NCBI GenBank assembly: GCA_963821345.1
Contig: CAWGDM010000002.1
Coordinates: 310,001-374,000, forward strand
Direction of reading: 5' to 3'
Length of the DNA: 64,000 nt
Origin: WHSW01 sp963821345
GTDB lineage: Bacteria; Actinomycetota; Thermoleophilia; Solirubrobacterales; 70-9
How positions within the stretch are numbered: position 1 is the stretch's first letter; every line of letters starts with the position of its first letter. The position numbers and the translations under genes are program-made. Positions 35,715 through 45,156 of this stretch are shown here, one piece after another. A model generated the notes under the pieces. The model was not told the origin of the DNA. It saw only the letters and a program-made list of their open reading frames with translations, and searched no databases.

Positions 35715-36018
35715 GACAAGCCTCCTGTCTGCCCGGCCACTATCGCGATCTCTCAGGGCCGGAGCATCAGTTGCGCCCCACGCTTCTTCTCGGGGGCGAC
35801 TACGGATGTCTGGGGCGCTCCGGGTGTGAGATTTGGTCGGCGGGGTCGGGTCGGTCAGCCGAGCTGCTCCACCAGGTCGATGATGATTCCCGGTTGATCC
35901 GAGCGGTTACCGGGCGTACGACGTCTCGCTCGAACCCGACAATGGCGATCGCTCCCGCTCGGGCAAGTCGGTGTGGCGCGGGCCGACCTGAGCAGACACG
36001 TCCGGCGAGGAAACGGCG
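35715..36018. other. Intergenic region, no gene supported
   Basis: These 304 bases separate the divergent MDR and photolyase genes. A short minus-strand stretch at about 35857-35910 translates to QPGIIIDLVEQLG and a stop, reminiscent of a glyoxalase-type C-terminus, but it is too short to call. Promoters for both flanking genes should lie here; none is clear. Confidence 0.4.
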
Positions 36019-37467
36019 GTGAGCGAGCGAGGCATGCTCTCCGGGGCTCGTGTGGGATATATCTGCTTTGTGGGCGAAACCGCGCTCGTCTGGTTCCGTG
36101 GTGATCTTCGAGTTCGCGACCATCCGGCGCTTCGCGCAGCAGCGGCGGAGTGCTCGCGTGTCGTACCGGTGTTCTGCTTCGACGAGCGCCTGCTGCTGGG
36201 CCGGCACCAATCGGGCCCTCGGACCCAGTTCCTGCTCGAGTGCTTGGCGGATCTGGATCGCTCGCTGCACAAGCGCGGCTCGCGCCTGGTCGTCCTCAGA
36301 GGTCTCCCCGAGCGCGAGCTCCCCGGCCTTGCCGGCGAGCTCCGGGCAAGCGCGATCTACGCCAGCGCGGACGTCGGCCCGTTCGCGCGCCGCCGTGATG
36401 CGCGAGTTGGGCAGGCACTCGAGGCAGTGGACGCGCGTCTGCGTCTTCACCCCGGGCAGGCTGCCGTTGACGTCGGTCAGCTCCGAACGCAGGCCGGTGG
36501 GCCGTTTCGCGTATTCACGCCGTTTCACCGCCGATGGAGCGCCGCTGATCGACGCCTGACGCTCGCAGCACCGCGACAACTGCCCGCGCTCCCGTCGCGT
36601 CTGCGCAAGGGGCGCATCCCGTCTCTTGCCGCCCTCGGGCTCGCCCAAGAGGTAGAAGATCCGGCTCAAGGCGGCGAGCGGGAGGCGAGGCGGGCGCTGA
36701 AGCGCTTCCTGGACGGCCCGATTCGCGCCTATGCCGAGGGGCGTGACGACCTCGGCGCCGACGGGACCTCACGTCTCTCACCCTACCTTCACTTCGGCTG
36801 CCTCTCGCCGCGCCAGATCGAGGACCGTCTGCCTCGCGGTCGCGGAGCCGACGCCTTCCGGCGGCAGCTCTGCTGGCGTGACTTCTACCACCACGTGCTC
36901 CTGCATTTCCCGCGCAACGCCCGCTCGGAGTTCCAGGAGCGCTACCGGGGGCGAATCCGGTGGAGCCATGCGCGCCGGCGGTTCGAGGCGTGGTGCGCGG
37001 GCGAGACCGGCTACCCGCTCGTCGATGCCGGCATGCGCCAGCTGTGGCGCGAGGGCTGGATGCACAACCGGGCGCGGTTGGTCGTCGGATCGTTCTTGAC
37101 AAAGGATCTCGGCATCGATTGGCGCTGGGGCGAGCGGCACTTCATGCGCCTGCTGATCGACGGCGACGAGGCGAACAACAACGGCAACTGGCAGTGGATC
37201 GCGTCGGTCGGCGTCGATCCGCAGCCGGCGTTCCGACGGATCTACAACCCGGCCCGCCACCAAGAGCGCTTCGACTCACACAACCTCTACGTGCGTCGCT
37301 ACGTCCCCGAGCTGCGGACTGTCCCCGATCGGTACGTACGCGAGCCGTGGACGATGCCTGATCAGGTCCAGCAAGGGTCCGGGTGCAGGATCGGCGTCGA
37401 CTATCCAGCTCCGATCGTCGATCACCTCCTTGCTCGCGAGGAGGCCCTCGCGCGCTATCGGGGATGA
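36019..37467 (+). CDS. Deoxyribodipyrimidine photolyase
   Basis: A 482-residue cryptochrome/photolyase. The N-terminal antenna domain begins ALVWFRGDLRVRDHPAL; the FAD domain includes SRLSPYLHFGCLSPRQI, LCWRDFYHHVLLHFPR, TGYPLVDAGMRQLWREGWMHNRARLVVGSFL and GDEANNNGNWQWIASVGVDPQP. This fits class I CPD photolyases, which use blue light and FADH- to split dimers. The GTG at 36019 has a GAGGAA ribosome site; GTG 36070, just before the conserved start and 6 bases after TATATC, is an equally good alternative. Confidence 0.92.
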   Translation: MSERGMLSGARVGYICFVGETALVWFRGDLRVRDHPALRAAAAECSRVVPVFCFDERLLLGRHQSGPRTQFLLECLADLDRSLHKRGSRLVVLRGLPERELPGLAGELRASAIYASADVGPFARRRDARVGQALEAVDARLRLHPGQAAVDVGQLRTQAGGPFRVFTPFHRRWSAADRRLTLAAPRQLPALPSRLRKGRIPSLAALGLAQEVEDPAQGGEREARRALKRFLDGPIRAYAEGRDDLGADGTSRLSPYLHFGCLSPRQIEDRLPRGRGADAFRRQLCWRDFYHHVLLHFPRNARSEFQERYRGRIRWSHARRRFEAWCAGETGYPLVDAGMRQLWREGWMHNRARLVVGSFLTKDLGIDWRWGERHFMRLLIDGDEANNNGNWQWIASVGVDPQPAFRRIYNPARHQERFDSHNLYVRRYVPELRTVPDRYVREPWTMPDQVQQGSGCRIGVDYPAPIVDHLLAREEALARYRG

Positions 37468-37518
37468 GCGCTCGAGCTCGCGCTGCCTAGACGCTCTCGT
37501 GCGCGAGGATCGAGCTTC

Positions 37519-39084
37519 TCACCGAGCCCGACGAGCAGCGGGTACCGGCGACGGGCTCAGTTCCGTCTCGGCAGTGTCCGCCAGCGAGCCCAAGAAGCCC
37601 CTCGTGACGGAGCGATGGATGCGCTGCTGCGTCTGGCTGTAGAGCCAGACTCCGACTTTGGCGAAGCGACCGCTCCCCCGCAGCCACGGGTAGAAGTTGC
37701 GAACCTCCATCGTCACGCGGAGGGGGAAGCGATCGTCGGCGGCCCGCTCGGCGACCCGCGCTACGGACAGCCGTAGGAACCCCTGGTCGCGGCCATCCCG
37801 GGACACGAGCAGCCCGCGCTCGATCGGCCAGGTGACCGAGCCGCGGCTCTCGAGCAGCTCATAGTCCGGCGCGCGAAAGCGCAACAGGACCAGCCCTCGC
37901 GCCACGAGCACGATCGACTGGTGGTCATCGGCGTAGGTCACACGGATCAGGCCAAGCGAGATCCGAGTGATGAAGCGCCAGTACTCCCGCGCCGCTCGGC
38001 TGAGGAAGTCCCGATTCAGGACCCTCGATACGGGCTCGGGGACCATCAGCTCACCCGCCTGAACCGATCCAACGGCGCCGGTTCGCTGGACATTGTCGAG
38101 CTCGTCCGGCAACAGACGCAACTGCACGGAAGGGGCGGCCGTTCCGAGCTCGCGATCCTCGGCGAGCGCCTGGCGCAGCGCATCCATGAAAGGCATCGGC
38201 GTGACCGCGAACTCGGCCATGCCCGAGGGCTCCGTGACAGTCGTTGGCGTGGAGAGGCCCTCGACCAGAGGGCGGGCGATCGCGGCGTCGACGGGGGTGA
38301 CGAGGCCAATCCACAGCGAGGAAAGCCACGGGGTGAGGAGCGGGACCGGCAGCCGAGGGCGCCGCCTTATCCCGAGCGCGTCGGCCATCCGATCGAGCAT
38401 CTCTCCGTAGGAGAGGACATCGGGCCCCGCGATCTGCACCTCCCGCCCCTCCGACCCTGCGACGTCGGGGGCCCGGACGAGATAGGCGATCACGTCGTCG
38501 ATACCGATCGGCTGCGTCGGGGTTGCCAGCCAGGACGGAGCGATCATCGCCGGCAGCCGCTGGACCAAGTAGCGCAGCGTGCGATAGGACTCGCTGCCCG
38601 CCCCGACCACCATCCCGGCCCGGAAGTATGTGAGCGGGGGCCCGAGCTCGGCGAGGATCTCGGCTGTGCGGTGGCGACTGCGCAGGTGCTTCGACTGCGG
38701 GCGATCACCGAGCCCCCCGAGGTACACCACCCGGCCGATGCCCTCGCGCGTCGCCATCTCGGCGAAGTTCCGGGCGGCGCGGCGCTCGTGCTCCTCGAAA
38801 TCGCCTTCGCGACCGCGGCCCATCGCGTGGACCAGGTAGTAGGCGACCTCGATCCCCTTCCCCACCCCGCGCAGCGACTCCGCGTCCAGCACGTCACCCT
38901 CGCGCAGCTCGAGGCCGCGCTCGGCCAGGTCGCGAGCCCTCGACCGGTCTCGTACCAGGGCGCGAACCTCCCATCCCTGGTCCCCGAGCGCGGCGGCCAG
39001 GTGGCTGCCGACGAACCCGGTCGCGCCGGTTACTAGTGCTCTGCGGGCCAACCCGGCCGATACTAGCCTCAGCCTCATGGACAC
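37519..39084 (-). CDS. SDR-type NAD(P)-binding protein with C-terminal DUF2867-like domain
   Basis: A 521-residue two-domain protein. The N-terminal atypical SDR (residues 10-290) has ALVTGATGFVGSHLAAALGDQGWEVRALVR, AYYLVHAMG and VYLGGLGD. The C-terminal part (about 320-490) includes SRAAREYWRFITRISLGLIRVTY, FRAPDYELLESRGSVTWPIERGLL and RNFYPWLRGSGRFAKVGVWLYSQTQQRIHRSVT, the layout of SDR-DUF2867 proteins. GTG 39084 is chosen because GGAGG lies at proper spacing; ATG 39078 is next. The substrate is unknown. Confidence 0.8.
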   Translation of the reverse strand: MSMRLRLVSAGLARRALVTGATGFVGSHLAAALGDQGWEVRALVRDRSRARDLAERGLELREGDVLDAESLRGVGKGIEVAYYLVHAMGRGREGDFEEHERRAARNFAEMATREGIGRVVYLGGLGDRPQSKHLRSRHRTAEILAELGPPLTYFRAGMVVGAGSESYRTLRYLVQRLPAMIAPSWLATPTQPIGIDDVIAYLVRAPDVAGSEGREVQIAGPDVLSYGEMLDRMADALGIRRRPRLPVPLLTPWLSSLWIGLVTPVDAAIARPLVEGLSTPTTVTEPSGMAEFAVTPMPFMDALRQALAEDRELGTAAPSVQLRLLPDELDNVQRTGAVGSVQAGELMVPEPVSRVLNRDFLSRAAREYWRFITRISLGLIRVTYADDHQSIVLVARGLVLLRFRAPDYELLESRGSVTWPIERGLLVSRDGRDQGFLRLSVARVAERAADDRFPLRVTMEVRNFYPWLRGSGRFAKVGVWLYSQTQQRIHRSVTRGFLGSLADTAETELSPSPVPAARRAR

Positions 39085-39099
39085 GCTCGCCCTCCAGAC

Positions 39100-39222
39100 A
39101 TGATCCCCCGGGCACGGTTCGTCGTGCTCGATGATGTCGGGCACGTGCCGATGTTCGACGACCCGCAGCTGGTCGCGGACACGATTCTCGCGGCGACGAA
39201 CGTCCACGCAAACGGGGACTGA
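39100..39222 (+). pseudogene. C-terminal fragment of an alpha/beta hydrolase
   Basis: Forty codons read IPRARFVVLDDVGHVPMFDD followed by PQLVADTIL and a stop. GHVPMxDDPxLVAxTIL is the usual C-terminal end of alpha/beta hydrolases around the catalytic His. The rest of the gene is gone; the divergent SDR gene starts 16 bases away, so an insertion or deletion removed the 5' part. Confidence 0.6.
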
Positions 39223-39514
39223 CCGGCGCGCGCCTCTGGGGACTGGCGCGTGCTGGCGCATCCGTGGCGCCTGCAGGGGGAGGGGTAAGGCGGGAACGGC
39301 GCGGTCCGCGAGCAAACACATGCCACCTTGATCGGGCTGAGGTGTTCTTGGCCCTCCTCGATGAGGACGTTGTCTCGGATCCGGCCCTCGGTGGCCAGGC
39401 GGCAGGGGTTACCGCCATGACGGCAAGGCCGAGGTCGCGCCGCAAACGGTGGGGACCTCCCCACTGCGAAGCCCGCCGCTACGCGTGGCCGGGATGCCGT
39501 GCCTGACGCATACG
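39223..39514. other. Intergenic region, no gene supported
   Basis: About 290 bases between the hydrolase fragment and the HIT gene. No coding, RNA or repeat signal that I can support; the last bases contain TACGAT, a possible -10 for a leaderless GTG start of the HIT gene at 39524. Confidence 0.4.
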
Positions 39515-40015
39515 ATGCGCGGTGTGGCAAATCAGCGCATCTGGGCGCCATGGCGTCTCGCCTACGTGAAGGACGCCTCCAAGGACTCAGAGCAGGAGTG
39601 CATCTTCTGCACCAAGCCCGCCGAGGATGACGACGCCGCCAACCTGATCGTCCACCGCGGTGAGCGCTGCTTCGTGATCCTCAACCTGTTCCCGTACACC
39701 AACGGTCACCTGATGATCGCCCCCTACGCGCACCTCGGGTCGATCGCCGACCTCGATCCCGAGACCAGCGCCGAGTTGATGGGGCTCGCCCAGCGAGGGA
39801 TCGCGGTGCTGGAGGACAAGTACGCGCCGCATGGCTACAACGTCGGCTTCAACCAGGGCCGGGTCGCCGGCGCCGGCGTCGAGCACCACATCCACATGCA
39901 CGTCGTCCCGCGCTGGGGCGGCGACACCAACTTCATGCCGGTGCTCGGCGACACGCGGGTGATGCCGCAGTCGCTCGAGCAGAGCTACGAGACGCTGAAG
40001 GGCACCTTTGACTGA
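39515..40015 (+). CDS. HIT-family nucleotide phosphorylase/hydrolase
   Basis: A 166-residue HIT protein: NQRIWAPWRLAYVK start typical of Ap4A phosphorylase-like HIT proteins, a zinc-like Cys pair CIFC, LNLFPYTNGHLMIAPYAH, and the active-site triad HHIHMHVVPRW. It acts on dinucleoside polyphosphates or AMP-linked substrates. The ATG at 39515 overlaps a TACGAT box; the GTG at 39524 lies 7 bases after it and may be the true leaderless start. Confidence 0.87.
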   Translation: MRGVANQRIWAPWRLAYVKDASKDSEQECIFCTKPAEDDDAANLIVHRGERCFVILNLFPYTNGHLMIAPYAHLGSIADLDPETSAELMGLAQRGIAVLEDKYAPHGYNVGFNQGRVAGAGVEHHIHMHVVPRWGGDTNFMPVLGDTRVMPQSLEQSYETLKGTFD

Positions 40016-41378
40016 CGTCGATCCCACCATCTTCAAGGCCTACGACGTCCGCGGCCTCTACGGCGAGCAGATGGACGGCGAGGTCAACTACCAGCTCGGC
40101 CGCTGCTTCGCCCGGGTGCTCGGCGGCCTGCGCGACAAGCCGGTCGCCGAGCTGCGGATCGGGCTCGGGCGCGACATGCGCCTGCAGGCGCCCGAGATGG
40201 CCGGGCGGCTGCGCGACGGGATCGTCGCCGAGGGCGCGACGGTGGTCGACGCCGGCATGGTCGGCACCGAGATGCTCTATTTCCTCGTTGGCTCGCGCGA
40301 GCTCGACGGCGGCGCGATGGTCACCGCGTCGCACAACCCGAAGGCCTACACCGGGGTCAAGCTGGTCCGCGAGGGCGCGCTGGCGCTCTCCGGCGACGCC
40401 GGCATCGGCGAGATCCGCGACCTGATGCTCGGCGGCATGGACGACGCTCCCGGTGGCGGTGAGGTCGAGGTGGTCGACATCTACGACGACTTCCAGCGCC
40501 ACGCGCTCGGCTCGATCGAGGTCGCCAACGTGAGGCCGCTGAAGGTGGTCGTCGACGGAGGCAACGGGATGGCCGGACCGATGGTCGGCCCGCTGCTCGA
40601 TCGCCTGCCGCTCGACCTGATCGAGACCTACTGGGTCCCCGACGGCGAGTTCCCGGACCACGAGCCGAATCCCCTGCTGCCCGAGAACCGCCAGTTCATC
40701 ATCGACCGGGTGCTCGACGAGGGCGCCGACCTCGGCATCGCCTGGGACGGCGACGCCGACCGCTGTTTCTTCATCGACGACACCGGCGAGTTCGTCGACG
40801 GCGACTTCCTCACCGCGCTGCTCTCGCGGCTCGTGCTGTCCAAACAGCCCGGCGCCCAGATCGTCTACGACGTCCGCGCCAGCCGCGCCGTGCCCGACAC
40901 GGTCACCGCCGCCGGCGGGACCCCGCACATCAACCGGGTCGGCCACGCGTTCTTCAAGCAGGCGATGCGCGAGCGCGACGCCACCTTCGGCGGCGAGGTC
41001 TCGGGCCATTACTACTTCCGCGAGTTCTGGTGTGCCGACTCCGGCACCCTGCCGTCGCTGTTCGTGCTCGAGCTGCTCGGCGTCGAGGGCAGGCCGCTGT
41101 CCGAGCTGGTCGGTGAGTTCCGCGACCGCTACTTCATCTCCGGCGAGATCAACTCCGAGGTCGCCGACCAGGAGGCGAAGATGAAGGAGATCGCAGCCGC
41201 CCACCCCGGCGCCGAGATCAGCTGGCTCGACGGTGTCTCGGTCGACTACCCCGACTGGCACTTCAACGTCCGCCCCTCGAATACCGAGCCGCTGCTGAGG
41301 CTGAACCTCGAGTCGCTGGTCTCGCGCGAGGACATGGAGCGCAGGCGCGACGAGATGCTCGACTTCATTCGCTCGTGA
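40008..41378 (+). CDS. manB: Phosphomannomutase/phosphoglucomutase
   Basis: A 456-residue alpha-D-phosphohexomutase from a TTG overlapping the HIT stop: FKAYDVRGLYGEQMDGE, phosphoserine loop MVTASHNPKAYTGVK, metal loop AWDGDADRCFF, sugar-binding GEVSGHYYF and phosphate-binding RPSNTEPLLRL. It interconverts mannose/glucose 6- and 1-phosphates for nucleotide sugars. Length and all four motifs are intact. Confidence 0.94.
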   Translation: MTDVDPTIFKAYDVRGLYGEQMDGEVNYQLGRCFARVLGGLRDKPVAELRIGLGRDMRLQAPEMAGRLRDGIVAEGATVVDAGMVGTEMLYFLVGSRELDGGAMVTASHNPKAYTGVKLVREGALALSGDAGIGEIRDLMLGGMDDAPGGGEVEVVDIYDDFQRHALGSIEVANVRPLKVVVDGGNGMAGPMVGPLLDRLPLDLIETYWVPDGEFPDHEPNPLLPENRQFIIDRVLDEGADLGIAWDGDADRCFFIDDTGEFVDGDFLTALLSRLVLSKQPGAQIVYDVRASRAVPDTVTAAGGTPHINRVGHAFFKQAMRERDATFGGEVSGHYYFREFWCADSGTLPSLFVLELLGVEGRPLSELVGEFRDRYFISGEINSEVADQEAKMKEIAAAHPGAEISWLDGVSVDYPDWHFNVRPSNTEPLLRLNLESLVSREDMERRRDEMLDFIRS

Positions 41379-41423
41379 GGCGAAGCGAAGCGAAGCCGAG
41401 CCGCGCCGCGGTTGAGGCGCCTT
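41377..41423. repeat. Dispersed ~40-bp repeat, copy 3
   Basis: Read on the minus strand: AAGGCGCCTCAACCGCGGCG, then CGGCTCGGCTTCGCTTCGC. It shares a nearly exact core with the copy at 60723. It contains a short internal expansion (GCGAA three times) and fills the gap between manB and the next gene, covering the latter's TTG start. Confidence 0.6.
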
Positions 41424-42465
41424 GCTGAGGACCCCCGAGGAGGCGCTCGCCGCGGCGGAGGCGGCGGGGATCCGGCGCCTCCAGATCCCGACCCCGTTCG
41501 CGGTCGGACGCGTCAACTGCTACCTGATCGAGGACGCGCCGCTGACGCTCGTCGACACCGGCCCGAACTCGGGCAAGTCGCTCGACGAGCTCCAGCACCA
41601 GCTCGCCGACGCCGGCCACTCGATCGAGGAGATCGAGCTGGTGGTGATCACCCACCAGCACATCGATCACCTGGGCCTGGTCGAGATCGTCGCCGCCCAC
41701 TCGGGCGCCGAGGTGGCGGCGCTCGACCTGCTCGCGCCGTTCGTCGAGAGCTTCGGCACCGACACCGAGCGCGACGACGAGTTCGCCGGCGGGCTGATGC
41801 GCCGCTACGGGATCCCCGACGACATCGTCACCGCCCTGCGCAGCGTCTCGGCCAGCTTCCGGGCGTGGGGCTCGGCGGCTCGGGTCACCCGGCCGCTCAG
41901 CGACGGTGAGCAGCTGAGGCTGCGCGATCGCAGCCTCGAGATCCAGCACCGGCCCGGCCACAGCCCATCGGACACCGTCTTCTGGGACGCCGATCGGCAG
42001 ATCCTGATCTGCGCCGACCACCTGATCGCCCACATCTCCTCGAACCCGCTGCTCGCCCGCCCGCTCGACGGCTCCGACCGCCGGCCCAAGTCGCTGGTCA
42101 CCTACCTCGAGTCCCTCAGCCGCACCCGCGAGCTGCCAGCCGAGTTCCTGCTCCCCGGCCACGGCGAGCCGATCACCGACCACGTGACGCTGATCGACGA
42201 GCGCTTCGCGATGCACCGCCGCCGGGCCGACAAGCTCCGCCGGCTGATCGACGAGACCCCGCGGACGGCCTACGAGCTCGCCCAGAGGCTGTGGGGCAAC
42301 GTCGCCGTCACCCAGGCCTTCCTCACGCTCTCGGAGGTGGTCGGACACGTCGACCTGCTGATCGACGCCGGGCTCGTCCGCGAGGTCGCCGACGGCCAGG
42401 TGGTCCGCTTCGAGGCGACCGGGGACGACGGCGAGATCGCGATCCCGCCTACGATCACGGCGTGA
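41422..42465 (+). CDS. Metallo-beta-lactamase-fold hydrolase with C-terminal helical domain
   Basis: A 347-residue protein: VNCYLIEDAPLTLVDTGPNSG, metal motif THQHIDHLGL (HxHxDH), HRPGHSPSDTVFW, ICADHLIAHISSNP and LPGHGEPI. The C-terminal part (about 265-347), with DETPRTAYELAQRLWG and EVVGHVDLLIDAGLVRE, looks like a winged helix. This is the glyoxalase II/LACTB2-like group; the substrate is unknown. The TTG at 41422 lies at the edge of the repeat. It overlaps the kinase gene by 4 bases. Confidence 0.85.
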   Translation: MLRTPEEALAAAEAAGIRRLQIPTPFAVGRVNCYLIEDAPLTLVDTGPNSGKSLDELQHQLADAGHSIEEIELVVITHQHIDHLGLVEIVAAHSGAEVAALDLLAPFVESFGTDTERDDEFAGGLMRRYGIPDDIVTALRSVSASFRAWGSAARVTRPLSDGEQLRLRDRSLEIQHRPGHSPSDTVFWDADRQILICADHLIAHISSNPLLARPLDGSDRRPKSLVTYLESLSRTRELPAEFLLPGHGEPITDHVTLIDERFAMHRRRADKLRRLIDETPRTAYELAQRLWGNVAVTQAFLTLSEVVGHVDLLIDAGLVREVADGQVVRFEATGDDGEIAIPPTITA

Positions 42466-43478
42466 GCGCGGCGACCGCAGTCCCCGGGGCAGAACGGGTC
42501 AAGCCCTCGGCCAACGGCGGCTCGAGCCCGGCCTCGGCGCGCAAGAAGCGGATGCTGATCATCGTCAACCCGTACGCGACCACGGTCTCGGATCGGCTCA
42601 AGAACCTGGTCGTCTACGCGCTCCAGGGGCGCTACGAGGTCGAGGCGGTCTCAACCGAGGCCCAAAACCACGCCACCGAGATCGGCCGCGAGGCGATCGA
42701 CGGCGGCTACGACCTGGTGGTCGCCTTCGGCGGCGACGGGACCCTGAACGAGATCGCCAACGGCCTCGCCGGCACCGACGTCCCGGTCTCGATCCTGCCC
42801 GGCGGCTCGACCAACGTCGTCGCCCGCACGCTCGGGATCCCGAACGACGTCGTCGACGCGACCGAGCACCTGCTCAGCCTCGCCGACCGCTTCCAGCCCC
42901 GCCGGATCGACCTCGGAATCGCCAACGGGAGGCGGTTCGTGTTCTCCTGCGGCTCGGGGATCGACGCCTCGGCGGCGATGCGCGTCGACCGCAAGCCGAA
43001 GCTGAAGGCCAAGGCGGGCCCGTACTTCTACACCTGGGTCGCGGTCAGCTCCTTCTATCGCGAGTACCTGCGCAACCCGGTCCGGATGCGGCTCGAGACC
43101 GGCGGCGAGTCGAGCGAGGGGGTCACGGTGCTGGCCCAGAACTCCGACCCGTTCACATTCTTCGGCAATCGCCCGGTCCGCGTCTGCGAGGGGATCGCAA
43201 TCGACGACGGGACGCTCTCGGTCGCCTGCCTGCGCCGCGCGGCGCAGCGCGACATGGGCCCGGTCATCGCCCGCGTCCTCGCCGAGGGCCTGCGCGCCTC
43301 ACGCCATCGCCAGATCGATCACTTCGACGACGTCACCGAGGCACGGGTGACCTCGATCTCGACCGACGAGGCCGGTGAGCCGCGCCCGTTCCCGATCCAG
43401 GTCGACGGCGACTACATCGGCAACCACGCCGAGCTCGAGATGGCGATCGACCCGGGCGCCCTGACCATCGTTGCCTGA
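42462..43478 (+). CDS. Diacylglycerol/lipid kinase family protein
   Basis: A 338-residue protein from GTG 42462 (GTGA overlap). A disordered N-terminus is followed by RMLIIVNPYATTVSDRLKNLV, the nucleotide loop VVAFGGDGTLNEIANGLAG and LPGGSTNVVARTLGIP, then the C-terminal beta-sandwich. Family members phosphorylate diacylglycerol or related lipids (DgkB/YegS type). TACGAT lies 6 bases before the GTG, so an internal leaderless promoter is possible. Confidence 0.9.
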   Translation: MSAATAVPGAERVKPSANGGSSPASARKKRMLIIVNPYATTVSDRLKNLVVYALQGRYEVEAVSTEAQNHATEIGREAIDGGYDLVVAFGGDGTLNEIANGLAGTDVPVSILPGGSTNVVARTLGIPNDVVDATEHLLSLADRFQPRRIDLGIANGRRFVFSCGSGIDASAAMRVDRKPKLKAKAGPYFYTWVAVSSFYREYLRNPVRMRLETGGESSEGVTVLAQNSDPFTFFGNRPVRVCEGIAIDDGTLSVACLRRAAQRDMGPVIARVLAEGLRASRHRQIDHFDDVTEARVTSISTDEAGEPRPFPIQVDGDYIGNHAELEMAIDPGALTIVA

Positions 43479-43908
43479 GCGCGACCCGGACTGCCTGTTC
43501 TGCAGCATCGTCGCCGGCGAGACGGCGGCGGAGATCGTCTTCGAGGACGACATATCGCTCGCCTTCCTCGACATCCGGCCGGTGTTCCACGGGCACTCGC
43601 TGCTCGTCCCCCGCGCCCACCACGAGACCCTCGGCGACCTTCCCGACGAGCTGGTCGAGCCCTACTTCCGCAACGCCCGCATGCTCTCGCTCGCGGTCCG
43701 CGACGCAATGGAAGCGCAGGGCTCGTTCGTGGCGATCAACAACGTCGTCAGCCAGTCCGTCCCACACCTGCACACCCACGTGGTGCCGAGGGTGAAAAAG
43801 GACGGCCTCCGAGGCTTCTTCTGGCCGCGGACCACCTACGAGGCGGACGACCATGTTGCCGAGACCGCGGTCAGGGTCCGCGAGGCGGTCGCGGCGCTGG
43901 CGCGCTAG
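43471..43908 (+). CDS. HIT-family hydrolase
   Basis: A 145-residue HIT protein (TTG start, overlapping the kinase stop by 8 bases): CLFCSIVAGETAAEIVFEDD, FLDIRPVFHGHSLLVPRAHH and the triad VPHLHTHVVPRVKKDG. This is the HinT/Fhit-like group that cleaves adenosine phosphoramidates or dinucleotides. It is the second HIT gene in a 4.4-kb same-strand cluster; the two are distinct subgroups. It converges on the VOC gene with a 4-base overlap. Confidence 0.9.
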   Translation: MPERDPDCLFCSIVAGETAAEIVFEDDISLAFLDIRPVFHGHSLLVPRAHHETLGDLPDELVEPYFRNARMLSLAVRDAMEAQGSFVAINNVVSQSVPHLHTHVVPRVKKDGLRGFFWPRTTYEADDHVAETAVRVREAVAALAR

Positions 43909-44303
43909 AAGTCGCGCCGCCCAGCGAGCCGCTCGTCGGCGCCGGGCCTGGTGAGCTCGTAGAGCGCAATCCGCTGCCCGCCCGGTGTGCGCAGGGCCGC
44001 CCCGGGGCCATGCGGGATTTCGAAATGCGCTTCGACCTCGAGCCCGCGGCCCTCGAGCTCGGCGACCTTCGCGTCGAGATCGTCGACGCGATGGACGAGC
44101 AGCGGTTGCTCGCCGGGCCCAAGATGCTCGGCGAGCAAGAGCCTCGGCCCCTCGGCCACCCTGACTTCCGCCACCCGGGTCCCGAACGCCTCGATGGCGA
44201 ACACCACCTCGCCGCCGAGGACGTCGGTGTAGAAGGCAAGGTCGCGGGCGACGTCGGAGCTCGGCAAGTAGACGAAGTCGAGCTGGCCGAGCGGTTCAGC
44301 CAT
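43905..44303 (-). CDS. VOC/glyoxalase-family protein
   Basis: A 132-residue single VOC domain: LDFVYLPSSDVARDLAFYTDVLGGEVVFAIEAFGTRVAEVRV and LVHRVDDLDAKVAELEGRGLEVEAHFEIPHGPGAALRTPGGQRIALYEL. Two beta-alpha-beta-beta-beta units are visible. Its reaction is unknown; the final Glu in LYEL fits a metal ligand. It follows the glycosyltransferase gene with no gap. Confidence 0.85.
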   Translation of the reverse strand: MAEPLGQLDFVYLPSSDVARDLAFYTDVLGGEVVFAIEAFGTRVAEVRVAEGPRLLLAEHLGPGEQPLLVHRVDDLDAKVAELEGRGLEVEAHFEIPHGPGAALRTPGGQRIALYELTRPGADERLAGRRDF

Positions 44304-45140
44304 CTACGCGACAAGGTTCGAGCGCCGGTAGCCGATGTTGTGGGCAACCAGGCCGAGCGCGTCGACGAGCCGGAAGGCGGATTGGTCAAGGCGGCCGACG
44401 GCGGCGTGCCGGACGGCGTCGAGCCCCGAGCGGCCGATCTCCCACGGCGACAGCGGCCAGCGCGGTGCGACACCCGGGTGGCGCTCGTTGAGCCAGGCCG
44501 AACCGGATCCGTAGCGCGCCACCATCCCCAGGAACGAGGCCAGGTCCTCGCGGTGGTGGTGCTCGACGCGGGCATCGGGGCGCTGCTCGAGAGTCCACCC
44601 CGTCGCGCGCATCCGCCAGCAGAAATCGACGTCGCCCCCGGAGCGGATCCCGTCGGCGAAGCCTTCGAGCTCGTCGAAGGTGGCGCGTCGCACCAGCAGG
44701 TTCCCGGTCGCGGCAGCGACGCCCGCCGAGCCGTGCATGCCCTCGGCCTGGTCGAGGAAGTTTCGGTCGCGCGCGTAGCGGGCCAACAGCGACTCCTGCT
44801 CGACCACGCCGACGATGCCGCCGGCCACCGCTCCGGCGCGCTCGCCGATCGGCGCGGCGAAGTAGCGATCGAGCAGGTCGGGGACCGGCACGCAGTCGGC
44901 GTCGACAAACAGCAGCCACTCGCCCGCGGCGACCGCGGCGGCGGCGTTGCGAGCGAAGTACGAGGAGCTCTGCCCGGGTGCGTGCACGACCCGGGCGACT
45001 CCGCCGAGCGCCGGTGCGGCGACGTTCTCGGGCGTATTGTCGGCGACGATCAGCTCGTCGTCGGGACCGAGCTCGAGCGGGCGAAACGCCTCGGCCGCGC
45101 GCTCTGCGTACCCGGCGTCGCCCCTCAGCGGGACGATCAC
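44304..45140 (-). CDS. Family 2 glycosyltransferase
   Basis: A 278-residue GT-A protein: VIVPLRGDAGYAERAAEAF, DDELIVADNTPEN, EWLLFVDADCVPVPDLL (the DxD motif), ATGNLLVRRATFDELEGFADGIRSGGDVDFCWRMRATGWTL. No membrane segment is seen. GTG 45140 is the only standard start; an in-frame CTG about 24 bases upstream would give MTERRAVSVIVPL, a more usual N-terminus. It lies just after rel. Confidence 0.85.
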   Translation of the reverse strand: MIVPLRGDAGYAERAAEAFRPLELGPDDELIVADNTPENVAAPALGGVARVVHAPGQSSSYFARNAAAAVAAGEWLLFVDADCVPVPDLLDRYFAAPIGERAGAVAGGIVGVVEQESLLARYARDRNFLDQAEGMHGSAGVAAATGNLLVRRATFDELEGFADGIRSGGDVDFCWRMRATGWTLEQRPDARVEHHHREDLASFLGMVARYGSGSAWLNERHPGVAPRWPLSPWEIGRSGLDAVRHAAVGRLDQSAFRLVDALGLVAHNIGYRRSNLVA

Positions 45141-45156
45141 CGAGACCGCCCGTCGC

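Noticed and set aside
35800..36669. Minus-strand open frame overlapping the photolyase gene
   Set aside because: Antisense to conserved photolyase sequence; no domain recognised.
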